Below, one piece after another: positions 51,901 through 63,108 of a DNA stretch of 64,000 nt. The stretch lies in assembly GCA_013146195.2 (NCBI GenBank), contig CM028379.1, positions 93,291,401 to 93,355,400 of the forward strand, read 5' to 3'. The first letter of the stretch is position 1. Every line of letters begins with the position of its first letter. The translations under genes were made by a program, and so were the position numbers. The DNA is from Codonopsis lanceolata (Eukaryota > Streptophyta > Magnoliopsida > Asterales > Campanulaceae). The notes below the pieces were generated by a model. That model ran no database searches, was not told the DNA's origin, and saw nothing but the letters and a program-made list of their open reading frames with translations.

Positions 51901-53100
51901 ATTCGGATGATCACGTCATCCCGGATTATAATTATTAGAGTACGGATCATACTTCCTTTGTTGCTGCCCTTGAAACCCGCCAACAGCATTCACTAATTCC
52001 TTAAGATCCTCTTGCAACGTTGGACACATATCTGTCTGATGACCAACATTTGAACAGATACCGCATGCTTTGATTTGCTGAACTTGCCCTGAAACTAGTT
52101 TCTCCACAACATAAGTTAAAGTATCTAATCTACGATCAATAGAAGAAACATTTACCTCATTCACTTTGCTTGGAACTTCCTGTTGCCTTGTCCCGAATTA
52201 CTGAGCATTTTCAGCCATGTCCTTGATTAATCGCTTGGCTTCCTCCAATGTATTGTTCATGAAAGCTCCCCCACTCGCAGCATCAATCATATTCATGTCT
52301 GCAATTAATAAACCTTCATAAAAATATTGGATTAGCAACTGATCAGAAATTTGGTGCTGAGGACAACTCGCACACAATTGTTTAAATCGCTCCCAATATT
52401 CATACAAAGTTTCTCCTGCGAATTGCCTTATTCCACAAATATCCGAATATTATTCCACAAATATCTTTACGAAATCGTTCAAGAAATTTCTTCTTCAAGA
52501 AATTTCTTCTTCATTTCCATGTACTTACGATGTAAATCAAACAACCAATCCTTTGCTTTGTCCGCCAATGTGAAAGGAAAAGCCCTCAATTTCATGTTAT
52601 CTTCAGTCATTCCTTGCGGCCTTTGGCTCGAACATGCTAGATGAAAAGCCATCAGATGCTTGTGAGGATCTTCTCCCGTTAACCCATGAAACTTAGGTAG
52701 CAATTGGATCAGCACAGGTTTCAGTTCGAATGGAGCGTTTACTTCAGGAAATGTGATGCCAAGTGGTGGCTAATTCACATCAGGTGTGGCCATTTCCCTC
52801 AAGGTTCGGTGAGGATCTGCCATTTCGGCTTGGGGTTCAACCTCCTCGACTTTAACTTCCTTAACTTGCTCTAATTCTTCCGGCTCTTCGTCACTTGAAT
52901 CACTTGAACTAGCCAGTTCAAATGTTGATTTCAATCCCGGTGAAGAGATATTTGCCTGCCGACTGAGCTTAGCTTGTTTTGTTAACCTTCTTGCTGTCTT
53001 CTCAATCTCAGGATCATAAATCAATTTTCCTGTACGAGAAGATTGAGGCATAAAAAGAAACAAAACAATAAATAAAATTCTAACTAAGAAATAAATATCA
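51901..53100 (-). pseudogene. Gag of element E
   Basis: Begins near MPQSSRTGKLIYDPEIEKTA (about 53052), then an acidic region, then LIQLLPKFHGLTGEDPHKHL and AFPFTLADKAKDWLFDL (52715-52520), ETLYEYWERFKQLCASCPQH (about 52415) and a zinc knuckle CGICSNVGHQTDMCP with all four ligands (about 52060-52015). Stops at about 52745, 52480 and 52198 break it. Short direct repeats near 52430-52510 (TTCCACAAATATC and AAGAAATTTCTTCTTC, each twice) disrupt one break point. Confidence 0.85.
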
Positions 53101-53107
53101 GAACCGT

Positions 53108-53125
53108 TCCCCGGCAACGGCGCCA
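53108..53125 (-). promoter_or_regulatory. Primer-binding site of element E (tRNA-Asp)
   Basis: The minus strand reads TGGCGCCGTTGCCGGGGA, the complement of the 3' end of plant tRNA-Asp including CCA. It starts reverse transcription in Athila-type elements. Confidence 0.9.
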
Positions 53126-53130
53126 AAATT

Positions 53131-54534
53131 TGGCGAGTGTCAAATCGTCAAAATTAATTCTCCTACTTCCCTAATAACGAGTATAAGATAAGTCGGGATC
53201 GTATCCGCAGGGAACGTTATACTTATTTCTTTTTAGAATTTTACTAAGCGAATAATGCATACAAATTTATATTTTTAATTAACTAAAAATAAACTAATAA
53301 ACTAATTAATAGAAAATTAATGTTTTTAATTAAACTAAAAGACTAAAGCTTGATTTAAAACAATAAATTTAAAGTCCAGTCAATGAACCATTTTCGTCTC
53401 GCATTTTACTTCTGATCATAGATGCAAAAATATCTTGTTAAATTACAAATAAACCGGTTATAAGTATCGACAAACGCCTAACACTCAATCTCTCCTTACC
53501 GTATTGATAATCAAGAGACGCTCGTTAATTATCGTCTAACCGAATTACAACCTCCGAGACGCTCGTAAGATTTAATAACCCGGATGCATTAAGAAGAGAG
53601 AGACCCGATTCAAAGCCATGCATACTGAAGCAATAGCATGTAACAAAGATTATCCGTTCCCGTAATACGGTCCGATTATGCTTGTGATGCCTAAAAGGTC
53701 TATTACTTGCCACTTTGCTAAGACCGAGGACAATTACGGATCAACATTTTTAACTAGCTATAGACTACTATGTTAATTAATATTCTGGCCATTAAACATT
53801 AATTAGACACAATAATCTTCCAACGTGTTACACAGAGAACGAACAAATATTTGTAAATTAAACAAGAATTAATTCTATTAGATCTCACAGGAGTAAAATG
53901 CTTGAGACTTAATTGTTCATTGACTGGAAGAAAGAAGTTAGCTACTACACATGATTAAAACAACTTACAAAAACCAAGAGTTTATGTTCCCAGCAAGAGT
54001 TGAACTTTAAAGAAGATTACAAGTTTCTCACACTTTCTCTCCTAGAACTGTTAGTGACTACTCTCTCTCAAAGTTACTGCCTCTTCTACCAATTCCCTGG
54101 TCGAATCCCCCCTATAATCTGCCCAAGATTACAGCATAAATACCACTCATCTCTCCACTAAAGCCACTACTTGGTAGTTTTTAAACTACCAATAACTTCC
54201 TAAAACCACCCAAAACTTCCAAATCAGTTTTTCCTTTAATAAATAAATAAATTAGGAAGAGGTAACATCTTTCCTAACTGCCCAACAGATCTGCTGGAAA
54301 ATTCTCCGGCAACTTGACAACAGCTTCAGCTCCGGAATTTGGACATCACATGCCCATGTGACATCACAGATTTCCATTTGCTTGCAATCCAGCATTTTTT
54401 CTTAGCTTGCCTCTGTTGCAGCTCCCTTCACACCTACAAATATAAACAAGCACAAAACTAACCAAAAGTGTAATATTTACTCTATAATAAATCATAAAAT
54501 CAGCTAATTCTATCACACTTTCGTGCTCCTATCA
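53131..54534 (-). repeat. 5' LTR of element E (about 1.4 kb)
   Basis: In element orientation it starts TGATAGGAGCACGAAAGTGT at 54534 and ends in GATTTGACA or GACACTCGCCA near 53138-53131, a few bases before the primer site. It is AT-rich, has no long frames, and interrupts the copia element F reading frame at its outer end. Confidence 0.75.
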
Positions 54535-54592
54535 GGAAACCTCTACAAATTATGTTTAGATCCTTCATTTTCTGAATCCTTAGAATCGATGA

Positions 54593-55890
54593 ATGAATGA
54601 TATAGTTGGTCCAACTGATATTAAGAGAAAACTAAAGGATGAAAATTTCTCTAGATTGTGGCATAAACGTTTAGGCCACATATCTAGGAGAAGAATGGAG
54701 CGACTCATAAAGGAGGGAGTTCTTTATCCTTTAGATTTCTCATATTTTAGCACATGTGTTGAATGCATTAAAGGAAAATTTGTAAAAGGTATTAAACGTG
54801 GAGCTACCCAGAGTATTGGACTTTTAAAAATTATTCACACTAATATTTGTGGACCTTTTACTACTTAGGATATTAGTGGGCATAAGTACTTCATTACCTT
54901 TATTGACGACTTCTCACGATATGGTTATGTCTACCTCATTCATGATAAATCTCAGGCCCTAGATGTATTTAAGGTCTACAAAGCTGAGGTTGAAAACCAA
55001 CTTGACCTTAAAATTAAAATTGTAAGATCCGATAGGGGAGGAGAATATTATGGAAAATTCTTTGATTTGGGTCAACACCTTGGACCTTTTGCCTTGTTTT
55101 TGAAAGAAAATGGTATCGTTGGTGAATATGCAATGTCGGGTACACCCCAGCAAAATGGTGTTGCAGAAAGACGTAACCGTACCCTCATGGACATGGTACG
55201 AAGTATGATATGTCGTTCTACTCTACCCGAGTCTCTATGGATTGATGCTCTCAAAACAGATGTGCATATACTCAATAGAGTTCCTAGTAAGTCCGTGCCT
55301 AAAACGCCTTACGAATTATGGACACAAAGGAAACCTAGTTTGGGTTATTTTCATGTATGGGGTTGTCATGCAGAGGCTAAAAATTTCAAACCACGTATTA
55401 AGAAACTCAATCCTAAAACCATATTTTGTTACTTTATAGGCTACCCTGAACGATCAAAGGGTTTTCGTTTTTACTGTCCATCTCATACCACTGGAATTGA
55501 TGAAACAAGGTATGCATAATTTTTAGAAATTGTTGGTTATAGGGGGAGTACACCAAGAAAAATAAATATAGAGGAAATTCAAGAACATGTTTCTATTCCT
55601 ATTCCTCAAAATGTTGTAGCACCAGTATCTTCTAATGAGGATCAAATCTTAGATCCTATTAAGAATGTTGGTGCACCTGAGATTGTACCTAATGTTGAAC
55701 CCCACATTAATGAGCCTAATGAACCTCCTGCTAATGAACAACCTCCTCAAAGGTCAGAAAGGGCTAGAAAACCAACCAAATCTGATGATTTTGTATACCT
55801 GATAAGGTTGAGTTTGATCTTGGTATTGGAAATGATCCTAAGTTCTTCCAAAAAGCCCTTAAAAGTGACCATTCAACTCAGTGGCTTGAT
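54593..55890 (+). pseudogene. Integrase of element F
   Basis: LWHKRLGHISRRRMERLI (about 54654) and CVECIKGK form the HHCC finger. The core has KYFITFIDDFSRYGYVYL (about 54886), KIVRSDRGGEYYGKF (about 55015) and TPQQNGVAERRNRTLMDM (about 55143), so all three catalytic residues are present. TAG at 54867 and TAA at 55517 interrupt the frame, and a shift lies near 55795. The C-terminal linker has RSERARKPTKSDDF (about 55755). Confidence 0.9.
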
Positions 55891-55893
55891 GCC

Positions 55894-57152
55894 ATGAATG
55901 ATGAGTTAGAATCAATGAAGAAAAATGATGTCTGGGATCTCGTTGAGTTGCCTGAAGAAGCCAAAGTTGTAGGCTATAGATGGGTCTATAAAACTAAGCT
56001 TGACTCTAAATTCAATGTTGAACGATATAAAGCTAGACTGGTTGCTAAAGGATTCACTCAAAGGGAAGGTATAGATTATTTTGAAACTTTTCCACCGGTG
56101 TCGAAAAAGGATTCTTTTCGTATAGTCATGGCCCTTGTAGCTTATTACGATTTAGAGTTACATCATATAGATGTTAAAATTGCATTCCTTCATGGTGACT
56201 TGTTTCCTAAAGTCTTTATGAGACAACCTCAAGGTTTTGAGGTTGAGGGCAAGGAACATATGGTATGTGAGTTAAAGAAATCCATTTATGGTCTAAAACA
56301 AGCCTCAAGACAATGGTACTTGAAATTTCATGATGTGATTAGTAAATTTAGATTTATTGAGAATGTTGTAGATCAATGTATATACCTAAAGGGTAGTGGG
56401 AGCAAATTTATCATCTTAGTCCTGTATGTTGATGATATTTTGCTTGCAAGCAGTGATAAAGACATGTTACATGAGACCAAATCTTTTCTTTCAAAGTATT
56501 TTGATATGAAAGATCTTGGTGAAGCATCTTACGTCTTAGGCATTGAGATTCACCGTGATAGGCCTCGGGGTATTGTAGGCTTATCTCAAAAAGCTTATAT
56601 TGATGAAGTACTCAAAATGTTCGACATGCACGCTTGTTCTCCCAGTGTTGCCCCTGTTGTTAAGGGTGACAAATTCAGTCTCCTACAATGTCCTAGGAAC
56701 CAACTTGAGCTTGATACAATGGAGGACATTCCCTATGCTTCTGTAGCTGGGAGTATAATGTATGCTCAAGTTTGTACTCGCCCAGATTTAGCGTACGCAA
56801 TTGGTATACTTGGACGTTATCAGATAAACCCAGGAATGGGTCACTGGAAAGCAACCAAGAAAGTAACGTGCTACCTACAAGGTACCAAAGACATTATGCT
56901 TACCTACAGAAAAACAGATAGCCTTGAGGTTATTGGCTATTCTGATTCTGATTATGCTGGGTGCAACGATACTAAGAAATTCACGTCATGTTACATATTC
57001 ATGCTTGCTGGAGGACCAATTTCATCGAAGAGTGTCAAGCAATCATTAACGGCTTCTTCCACTATCGAGGCAGAGTTTGTAGCATGCTATGAGGCTACTT
57101 GTCACGTTGTTTGGTTGAAGAATTTCATTACAGGACATAAAGTGGTTGATAC
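55894..57152 (+). CDS. Reverse transcriptase and RNase H of element F (frame intact to the insertion)
   Basis: An open frame of about 420 residues with VGYRWVYKTKLDSKFNVERY (residue 26 on), HHIDVKIAFLHGDLFPKVFM (about 90), KSIYGLKQASRQWYLKFHDV, ILVLYVDDILLASSDKDML with catalytic YVDD intact (about 174), DMKDLGEASYVLGIEIHRD, then RNase H: RPDLAYAIGILGRYQINPGM, VIGYSDSDYAGCNDTKKFTS and TASSTIEAEFVACYEATCHV. It stops being homologous at VVDT (57152), where the solo LTR starts; six foreign codons follow before a stop at 57178. The best preserved coding segment among the LTR elements here. Confidence 0.9.
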
Positions 57153-58998
57153 TGTCGGAATATGCTTCTTGATAATTTAGTTATCACCTTGCATATTCTA
57201 TATATGTTGATTTGCTTGCCCCCATTACAAGTGAGTCATCACGAGTGGCTAAAAGGTCTGCATATCGGTTAGCGTGGCAACTCGTGTGATATCACATAGG
57301 TCTTAGATTAGGTGCGACCTGATCAAGTCCTACCTTCCTACATGATGATTGAAACAGACCAGCACTTCAGATGCACTCAGCACCGAAAGACTTGCAACTA
57401 TGTCAAAAGCCTTCAGTGATAAAGATCAGAACATCTTGAAGACTCACCACCGGCAGACATGCTACAAGTTAAACTGTTCGCACCAGCAGACATCAGTTCT
57501 CCTGAATCAGAAGACTTGTTTCCACTGGCTCGAAGCATTCCACCGGCAGACTTAAAATCTGCACGTGCTATAGAGAAAAGTCTAGAAGCATCTCAAATCA
57601 AGACAAATATGATCAAGCCTCAGAAAGCCTGACATACTTAATGCTACAAAACTTTCTCTCACTCAAGTAGTCTGATAAAGTCAAAAATCAATTACTTTAT
57701 TGAACAGACCACCTGACAGTGCAACAGACATCAGACCTACTCTTCAGAGACTTATCAACACAGTCTGACAGACAACAAGTTCCAAGATCTACAGGACTAA
57801 ATCTCTGCACCAAAAAGTCAAAGATCTTATGGACAAAGATCTCTATCCGATAGACTTCAACCACTGCATCTCTAAACGGATAGAGACTTCAAATCTTCAT
57901 CTCTCAACGATCATATTGACTCCCGCCTATATAAATCCTCTCTCGTACCTAAGACAAACAGATCATCGAAAACAACTCACCCCGATGAGATAACAGATGA
58001 TGAGCAACGAGTAACTCAACTTACTCAAGAGCCTCAAAGAAAAGAGATCTACAACGAGATCGTCTTCACCAACGTATCTCAGATCTCTGCACAGATTGCA
58101 ACGAACTCATCCAGATCTTAGTAAAACACCTTCAGTGGATTGCTAGGAAGAAAAGCTTGGAAAGAGAAGAGATTGATCAGAAACTTCAATAGACAGGGAT
58201 CAAGATGCAAAGATTGATGCTAAATTATGTCTGAAGAAAATGAAGAGCTGTCTGTAGATATTGCATTCATATCTTCAGATTTGTATTCCAATACAAATGC
58301 TGTTGATTGTGCAATAATCATTCATCATGGAAGGTCGAGTGCTTTGCACTCAATAGTTCAGATATTTTTTTTTATCTAAACGACCTTGAAAATCCCTTCC
58401 TTCTCATAACAGTTTCTCGTTCTGGTCTCCTATTGCCCTTTGCTGCTTATAGATTCTTGAATGAATAATGAAGTAAGGATTGAGGCTTGGGTGGACAAAG
58501 CCAGAAACTGTACATAGATTATTTAGACTGATGTAATATGTAATTTATCTTTGAATAAATTCATATATTCACAAATACTTTATCTCTCAGTCCTATATAT
58601 CTATGAGCCTTTTATAAATGAATTTATCTTTGGAAAAGCTATTCTCTAATTGATTTCCTAAAATCTGCATTTGAAAGAAGTATTAAGTGTGTTGTTGTTT
58701 TAAACATATATTCGTATACATCCACTTAAGATTTCTCCAAATCATAGCCTCTTTACTTTCCGCAGCCCAAACTCCTTTTTACAGGCTTTTGATTTGACTA
58801 GCAGTTTACCGGCAGAATTGATACTTCTGCTTAGAGCAAGCCTACCGATAGCCTCTACCGGCAGACATGCTCAACTCGATAAACTGCAATTGCCACTTAA
58901 ACTATGCTTTATATATATCCAAAGAAAAGTTTTTAAATTGGCATCATAGGCTATTCACCCCCCCCTCTAGCCTATTTGAGCATTATTGTGGACCAACA
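57153..58998 (+). repeat. Solo LTR inserted in element F RNase H (1846 bp)
   Basis: Starts TGTCGGAATATG and ends GTGGACCAACA. It is flanked by GATAC (57148-57152) and AATAT (58999-59003), the expected 5-bp duplication with two transitions. It has a TATA box (CTATATAAAT, about 57928) and the lineage boxes GTGGCTAAAAGGTCTGC (57245) and GGCTATTCACCCCCCCC (58949), shared with elements A and B. No internal domain follows, so it is what remains after recombination between two LTRs. Confidence 0.85.
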
Positions 58999-59003
58999 AA
59001 TAT

Positions 59004-59215
59004 CATATCTAGACCACTTTTGATATATTATGATAATCAAGCTGCTGTTTTCTTTGCCAAGAACAACAAGTCAAGCGGTGCTACAAAACACATCGATATC
59101 AAGTATCTTCTTGTGAATGAAAGAGTCATGATCAAGTAGTATCTATTCAACACATTAGTACATCCGTTATGCTAGTAGATCCCATGACAAAAGACTTACC
59201 ACCCAATTTTTTTTT
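59004..59215 (+). pseudogene. RNase H end of element F after the insertion
   Basis: Resumes exactly where 57152 stopped: ISRPLLIYYDNQAAVFFAKN (59008), then SSGATKHIDIKYLLVNERVM, a frameshift, STSVMLVDPMTKDLPPNFF (about 59156). These are the conserved RNase H end motifs of copia pol. It completes the interrupted gene. Confidence 0.9.
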
Positions 59216-59513
59216 GAAAACATGATGCTATAAAGACTATTTTGTAAGTGATCACTTTATCTTTTCTTGATTTTGGATATCATGACTAACGGTTAGTTAC
59301 TTCTTATTGAAAGTGCACATTTGAGGTTTATGAAACTAATACTTAAGTTGAACCTTATGAACATGGTTGTATTGTTATTTTTATGAAACTTAGATATTTG
59401 TTCATGATATTAAGGTATTTGAATGTCATTTTTATTAGGATATTGTGATTATAACCGGAGATGGTTGTGTGACAATAATGGACACATATACTGCTTTCGA
59501 TTTGATTATAGTA
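59216..59513 (+). other. 3' untranslated part of element F
   Basis: AT-rich, non-coding sequence between RNase H and the inserted MITE. It continues after the MITE (59968-60045) to the polypurine tract. Confidence 0.6.
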
Positions 59514-59523
59514 TTTTGTAAAA

Positions 59524-59957
59524 GTTTAACTCTCAATTTGATCACCCTACTTTCGACCAAAATTCATTAAACTCACTTTACTTTTTTTTTCTCAATTTAA
59601 TCACTCTACTTTCATATAATTAGCACGTTCAACACTCCATCCATATATTTAGATGGAAAGTTTAATTTTGTTAGGAAAATCAAAAAATACCCTTACTAAA
59701 TTTGGGGATTCGAAGGTCTCCTTCTCCTCTCAAACATAATTTTTTATTGTGTGACTTGAATTTGTCAACACACCTTTCAAAGGTAAGGGGGCATTATTGT
59801 TTTTTAAAAGATTTTCATCCAACTTAACTAACGGAAATGACTCTAGTGACCTTATTGACTTTCGGAGCCAAGTAAAGTGATTAAATTAAGGAAAAAAAGT
59901 AGAGTGAGTTTAATGAATTTTGGCCGAAAGTAGGGTGACCAAATTGAGATTTAAACC
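59524..59957. mobile_element. Mutator-type MITE (434 bp) with perfect 10-bp target duplication
   Basis: Flanked on both sides by TTTTGTAAAA (59514-59523 and 59958-59967). The ends are inverted repeats of about 65-70 bp with few differences; both contain TCACCCTACTTTCG, CCAAAATTCATTAAACTCAC and TCTCAATTTG. No coding capacity. Target length of 10 and long inverted ends fit a non-autonomous Mutator-like element. Confidence 0.9.
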
Positions 59958-60055
59958 TTTTGTAAAATATGACCTAACTTAAGAGATGATAGTTCGTTCT
60001 TATTAAACCATACTTATGAGGTTATTATAAGTATGGCATTTGTCAAGTGGGAGAA

Positions 60056-60588
60056 TGTTAAACCCGACGGGGTTTAACCCATATTTTGTGACCTACGAGC
60101 TTAAGTTAGAATAAACTTACTATTGGTTACGAACCTTAATTAATTATATTAGTCAAATAACATCATGTGCTTATATAATTTAGTCATCTAATATATTTAA
60201 AGTATATTAAATCTTAATAGGCCCAATAAATCTCTACACCTTGATGGACGGTGGGAGATTGATTACACTTTAGGGTTTGGTTCAATCTCCTATCTATTTA
60301 AAGTCTTTTGGAGATTCGGGTTTCTAACATTCTTTTTACCCTAGCAGTTGTCTCCACAAAATACATACGTTTCATTGCATGTGAAATAGATAAGGGGGTG
60401 AAAACCAAAAACCCACTTGAATTGAAGACTCTCGTTCCGCATTACAATTAATCAAATTCAATTGCTTCGTACTAATAACATCAATTGGTTTCGGTATGTT
60501 TTCAATTTACGTTCATTATGCTTATGTGAAAAACATAATCATGTGCTTGATTGTGTGTACAAGTCTTATATAAATAAATGTTCTAACA
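60056..60588 (+). repeat. 3' LTR of element F (about 533 bp)
   Basis: Starts TGTTAAACCCGACGGGGTTT after the purine run AAGTGGGAGAA; this start is itself a short palindrome. A TATA-like CTATTTAAAG lies at about 60294. It probably ends TTCTAACA at 60588. Confidence 0.65.
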
Positions 60589-60906
60589 TTTGTGGCTTGA
60601 GCTCCGTCTTTGAGGCTAGGGCTCGATCCACAATCATTTTCCCAACGAGTAAATTGCCAGCTCGAACGGAGGCGCAAGGAGACAGGAGAGGGAAGATGTG
60701 ATTAGATGAGAAAGAGGAGGGGATTTGGGGATAGGGGCAAAAGAGAGGAAATGCATTTGAGGAAGCTTGTGAGGGGAGGCGTGAAGGGTATTGAAAATAA
60801 CATTTCGCATGCTGCTATCCTTTCCCCTTCATCCACGTCCATTAGATGATGTTTTTAGCGATTCTTCTAATGAAAAAGCCTTTAGGTAAAACCGCCTATT
60901 GTTATA
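60589..60906. other. Flank of element F, nothing recognised
   Basis: About 320 bp, purine-rich in the middle (60670-60780, GGAGGGGATTTGGGG). The first part, TTTGTGGCTTGAGCTC, is weakly like a mutated tRNA-Met primer site, which would hint at a second copy joined through this LTR; the match is too poor to claim. Confidence 0.4.
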
Positions 60907-61086
60907 CTCCCTCCGTTTTCGGCAAAGAGTTGCCGTTTGAAAGTTAATTTTTTTTTTAAAAAAAGATACTTTTAGTAACTTATTAGTAATAAAATGACAC
61001 TTTTATGCTTTCATTTTTGAAAATAAACTATTTAAATGAAATATCTCAAAATGAAATAGTGAACTTTTTATCTGGAACGGAGGGAG
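60907..61086. mobile_element. Stowaway-like MITE, 180 bp, inverted copy
   Basis: CTCCCTCCGTTTTCGG at the left end and CTGGAACGGAGGGAG at the right, bordered by TA on both sides. The inner sequence is the reverse complement of the family at 38217-38396 (AGCATAAAAGTGTCATTTTA on the other strand). Same length, 180 bp. Confidence 0.85.
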
Positions 61087-61119
61087 TATATAAATATATC
61101 TTAAATACCCTTTATCATA

Positions 61120-61385
61120 TCAATTACTCCCCCCCTCCCAAATAATTATCTTACGTTTTTTTTCGTCCGTCCCAAAATAATTGTCTTGTTTGAAACTTTC
61201 TTTTTTAGGACAATACTTTTACCACTTTATCCTTACTTTTTCATCATACTTTAATTATGAGCAACATACATATAGATTTTAAAGTAAATTACACATCAAA
61301 CTAATATTACTAATCAAGTCAAATGTATTTTCTTTAATCGTTTGTCAAATCAACTCAGACGATAATTTTAAAATGGAAGAAGTAT
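61120..61385. mobile_element. Stowaway-like MITE related to 28448-28662
   Basis: Contains CGTCCGTCCCAAAATAATTG (61165) and ends GATAATTTTAAAATGGAAGA. The inner part, TTTTTCATCATACTTTAATT and CACATCAAACTAATATTA, matches the element at 28448. The left side carries a second start-like block, CCCCTCCCAAATAATTATCT, so an extra end was acquired or duplicated. Confidence 0.65.
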
Positions 61386-61429
61386 TATTAAAGATAGTTA
61401 TTAGTTAATGGTTGAAAGAGTTGGAGTAA

Positions 61430-62186
61430 GGGCCCGTTTGGTATAGCGTTTTGAAAACGTAGAGTTTTGAAAACGTAGAGTTTTGAAAACGCAGCGTTTT
61501 TCTTACAAATGTGTTTGGGATACATTTTCAAAACGTTATTTTCATAAATCCGAGTATTTGTCAAAATGACGATTTTACACTTTCTTAAACAATGCCTTAC
61601 TTCCAATTATATATATATATCAATAGAAGGCACGTCACATATCCAAATATATTTAATAGATATGCACGGCACATATCCATATATATTTAATAGATATACT
61701 TTCAAATATTTTCCTTTGAGGCTTTGACCGTTTCCCAGCTTCCTTCACAGTTCGACCTGCGGTTCCCCCCTCGATTTCACAGTTCGACTCCCTTAGTCTG
61801 GCAGTGAGCGAAGTCACTTTAGGCTCTAGCAAGCAGAGATGCAGACGGGCGAAGGCACGGCAGCGGCGGACGGCGGCGGCAGCAGATCTGATCTGATCTC
61901 AGTCCTCTTCCTCTCTCTCTAGTCTCTCTCTCTCCTCGACTCTCTCTCTAGTCTCTCTGTCTCCCCGATTTTACTCTGTACTGGCAAAGGGGGGTAATGA
62001 GGTAAACTAATTTTTCAGCCGCGTTTTGATAGCCGCGTTTTTTCTTCCGCCGAAAATTCTTGCGTTTAGAAAACGCCCCCATTTCTCAAACGCTCCGTTT
62101 TTGAACGGGGTAATGATACAACAATTTAGTAAAACGCCTCCGTTATTTGGTAGCGTTTTGACGAAATCGCGCTACCAGACACAGCC
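61430..62186. mobile_element. Tourist/PIF-Harbinger-like element (757 bp) with TAA duplication
   Basis: Starts GGGCCCGTTTGGTATAGCG and ends CGCGCTACCAGACACAGCC; the ends are imperfect inverted repeats (GGCTGTGTCTGGTAGCGCG read inverted). TAA flanks both sides (61427-61429, 62187-62189), the PIF/Harbinger target. GTTTTGAAAAC repeats near the ends, and CGTTTTGA motifs recur near the right end. The centre (61735-61980) is unusually GC- and CT-rich, with GGCGGACGGCGGCGGC. No frame is recognisable. Confidence 0.75.
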
Positions 62187-62189
62187 TAA

Positions 62190-62440
62190 GGACTATGGCC
62201 ACTCCAATCTTATACCTTCTCATTCTCTATTACGCCAAAAATAGTTTAAGTTTATATGATTGCGCCTTAAAAACTCATTTATTCATGTCCCTAAATAGTA
62301 AATATTATTGATAAATGGAAAAAAGGCAAGGGAGGGGGGGGGCGCTTAATGTCTGACCACTTGGAGTGTCCAAAAGCTAAAACAAAACGAGAAAGAAAGA
62401 AATAAAACCCGTAAGAAACAATGCATACATTATGAAACTC
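62190..62440. other. Intergenic sequence
   Basis: AT-rich with a purine run AAAAAAGGCAAGGGAGGGGGGGGGC (62320-62344 region). No recognisable gene. Confidence 0.4.
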
Positions 62441-62454
62441 TAATATCAAAAAAT

Positions 62455-62611
62455 TGAAGGAAGAGACGGAAGATCAATGAACGTCCGGTTAGAAGAGAGG
62501 TCGCATCCCTCGTTGGCTAGCTTGTCTGAATGAATAAGAAGAATGCGGGGGATAAAGTGCCAACATTCCCAAGGAGGAACGGTGCCCTTAAGCAAACAAT
62601 CAAAAATTATT
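62455..62611 (-). pseudogene. RNase H-like C-terminal fragment (non-LTR element or RNase H-related)
   Basis: The minus strand reads VPPWECWHFIPRILLIHSDK and then LANEGCDLSSNRTFIDLP, ending in TGA at about 62456. This fits the end of the RNase H domain in plant LINE-type polyproteins ('vp.w.l.HipR..N..AD.lAneg.d......f.dlP'), where the Asp of ADxLAN is catalytic. The frame upstream is cut at the left end of MULE-3. Confidence 0.5.
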
Positions 62612-63108
62612 CAGAACACCTAAACGCAACACCTAAAACCCTAAACGTAACACCATTTTAATAATCAAATTACCTAACTACCCCTCATAAAAATAATTCC
62701 CTAAACTAACACCCACCCACCCCACTCACCCCCCACCCCACCCCACCCCCGACCCCCCACTCACCCCCCACACTCTCTCTCTCTCACTCACCCGCCCTAC
62801 TACCCCTCCCTCTCCCTCTCTCACTCTCTCTCTCTCTCACTCGGCCTCCCTCCCTCTCTTTCCCCCCTTTCCCCCCCACTTTCCCTCTCCCTCGCTTCTC
62901 CCTCACTCACTCGGCTCTCCCCCCTTCTCCCCCATTTCTGTTCTCTCTCCCTCACTCACTCCAACAAACCAACCTAGATCCACCCTAAACCAAACAAAAA
63001 TCTCTCACTCCGGGTATGTTAATCTCTAACCTCTTCTGTTTCAATTTGGAATAAATTGCAGATCTGGACGTATTCTGTTTCAATTTGGTTTTTTTTTTAA
63101 TATAGCGT

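Larger units (their letters stand above)
44991..54534 (-). mobile_element. Element E: Athila-like Ty3/gypsy element, minus strand
   Basis: Read on minus from the right: 5' LTR (54534 down to about 53131), a primer site TGGCGCCGTTGCCGGGGA for tRNA-Asp, gag, protease, RT, RNase H, integrase (to 47644), then the short block GCGCTAATTGGGAGGCAACC (about 47600) and an env-like remnant (47156-45723). tRNA-Asp priming plus an ORF after pol is the Athila pattern. The 3' LTR is not seen left of 45000; the gap intervenes. Its 5' LTR interrupts copia element F. Confidence 0.85.
54535..60588 (+). mobile_element. Element F: Ty1/copia element interrupted by three insertions
   Basis: Plus-strand pol from the gag-pre-integrase region to RNase H (54593-57152 and 59004-59215), a polypurine tract (AAGTGGGAGAA, about 60045-60055) and a 3' LTR (60056-60588). 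Insertions: element E at its left edge, a solo LTR in RNase H (57153-58998) and a Mutator-type MITE (59524-59957). Removing the inserts restores a continuous order of domains. The left half (5' LTR, gag, protease) is missing. Confidence 0.85.

Noticed and set aside
60589..60640. Primer site and leader of a second copy of element F
   Set aside because: TTTGTGGCTTGAGC is too unlike TTGGTATCAGAGC, and no gag follows.
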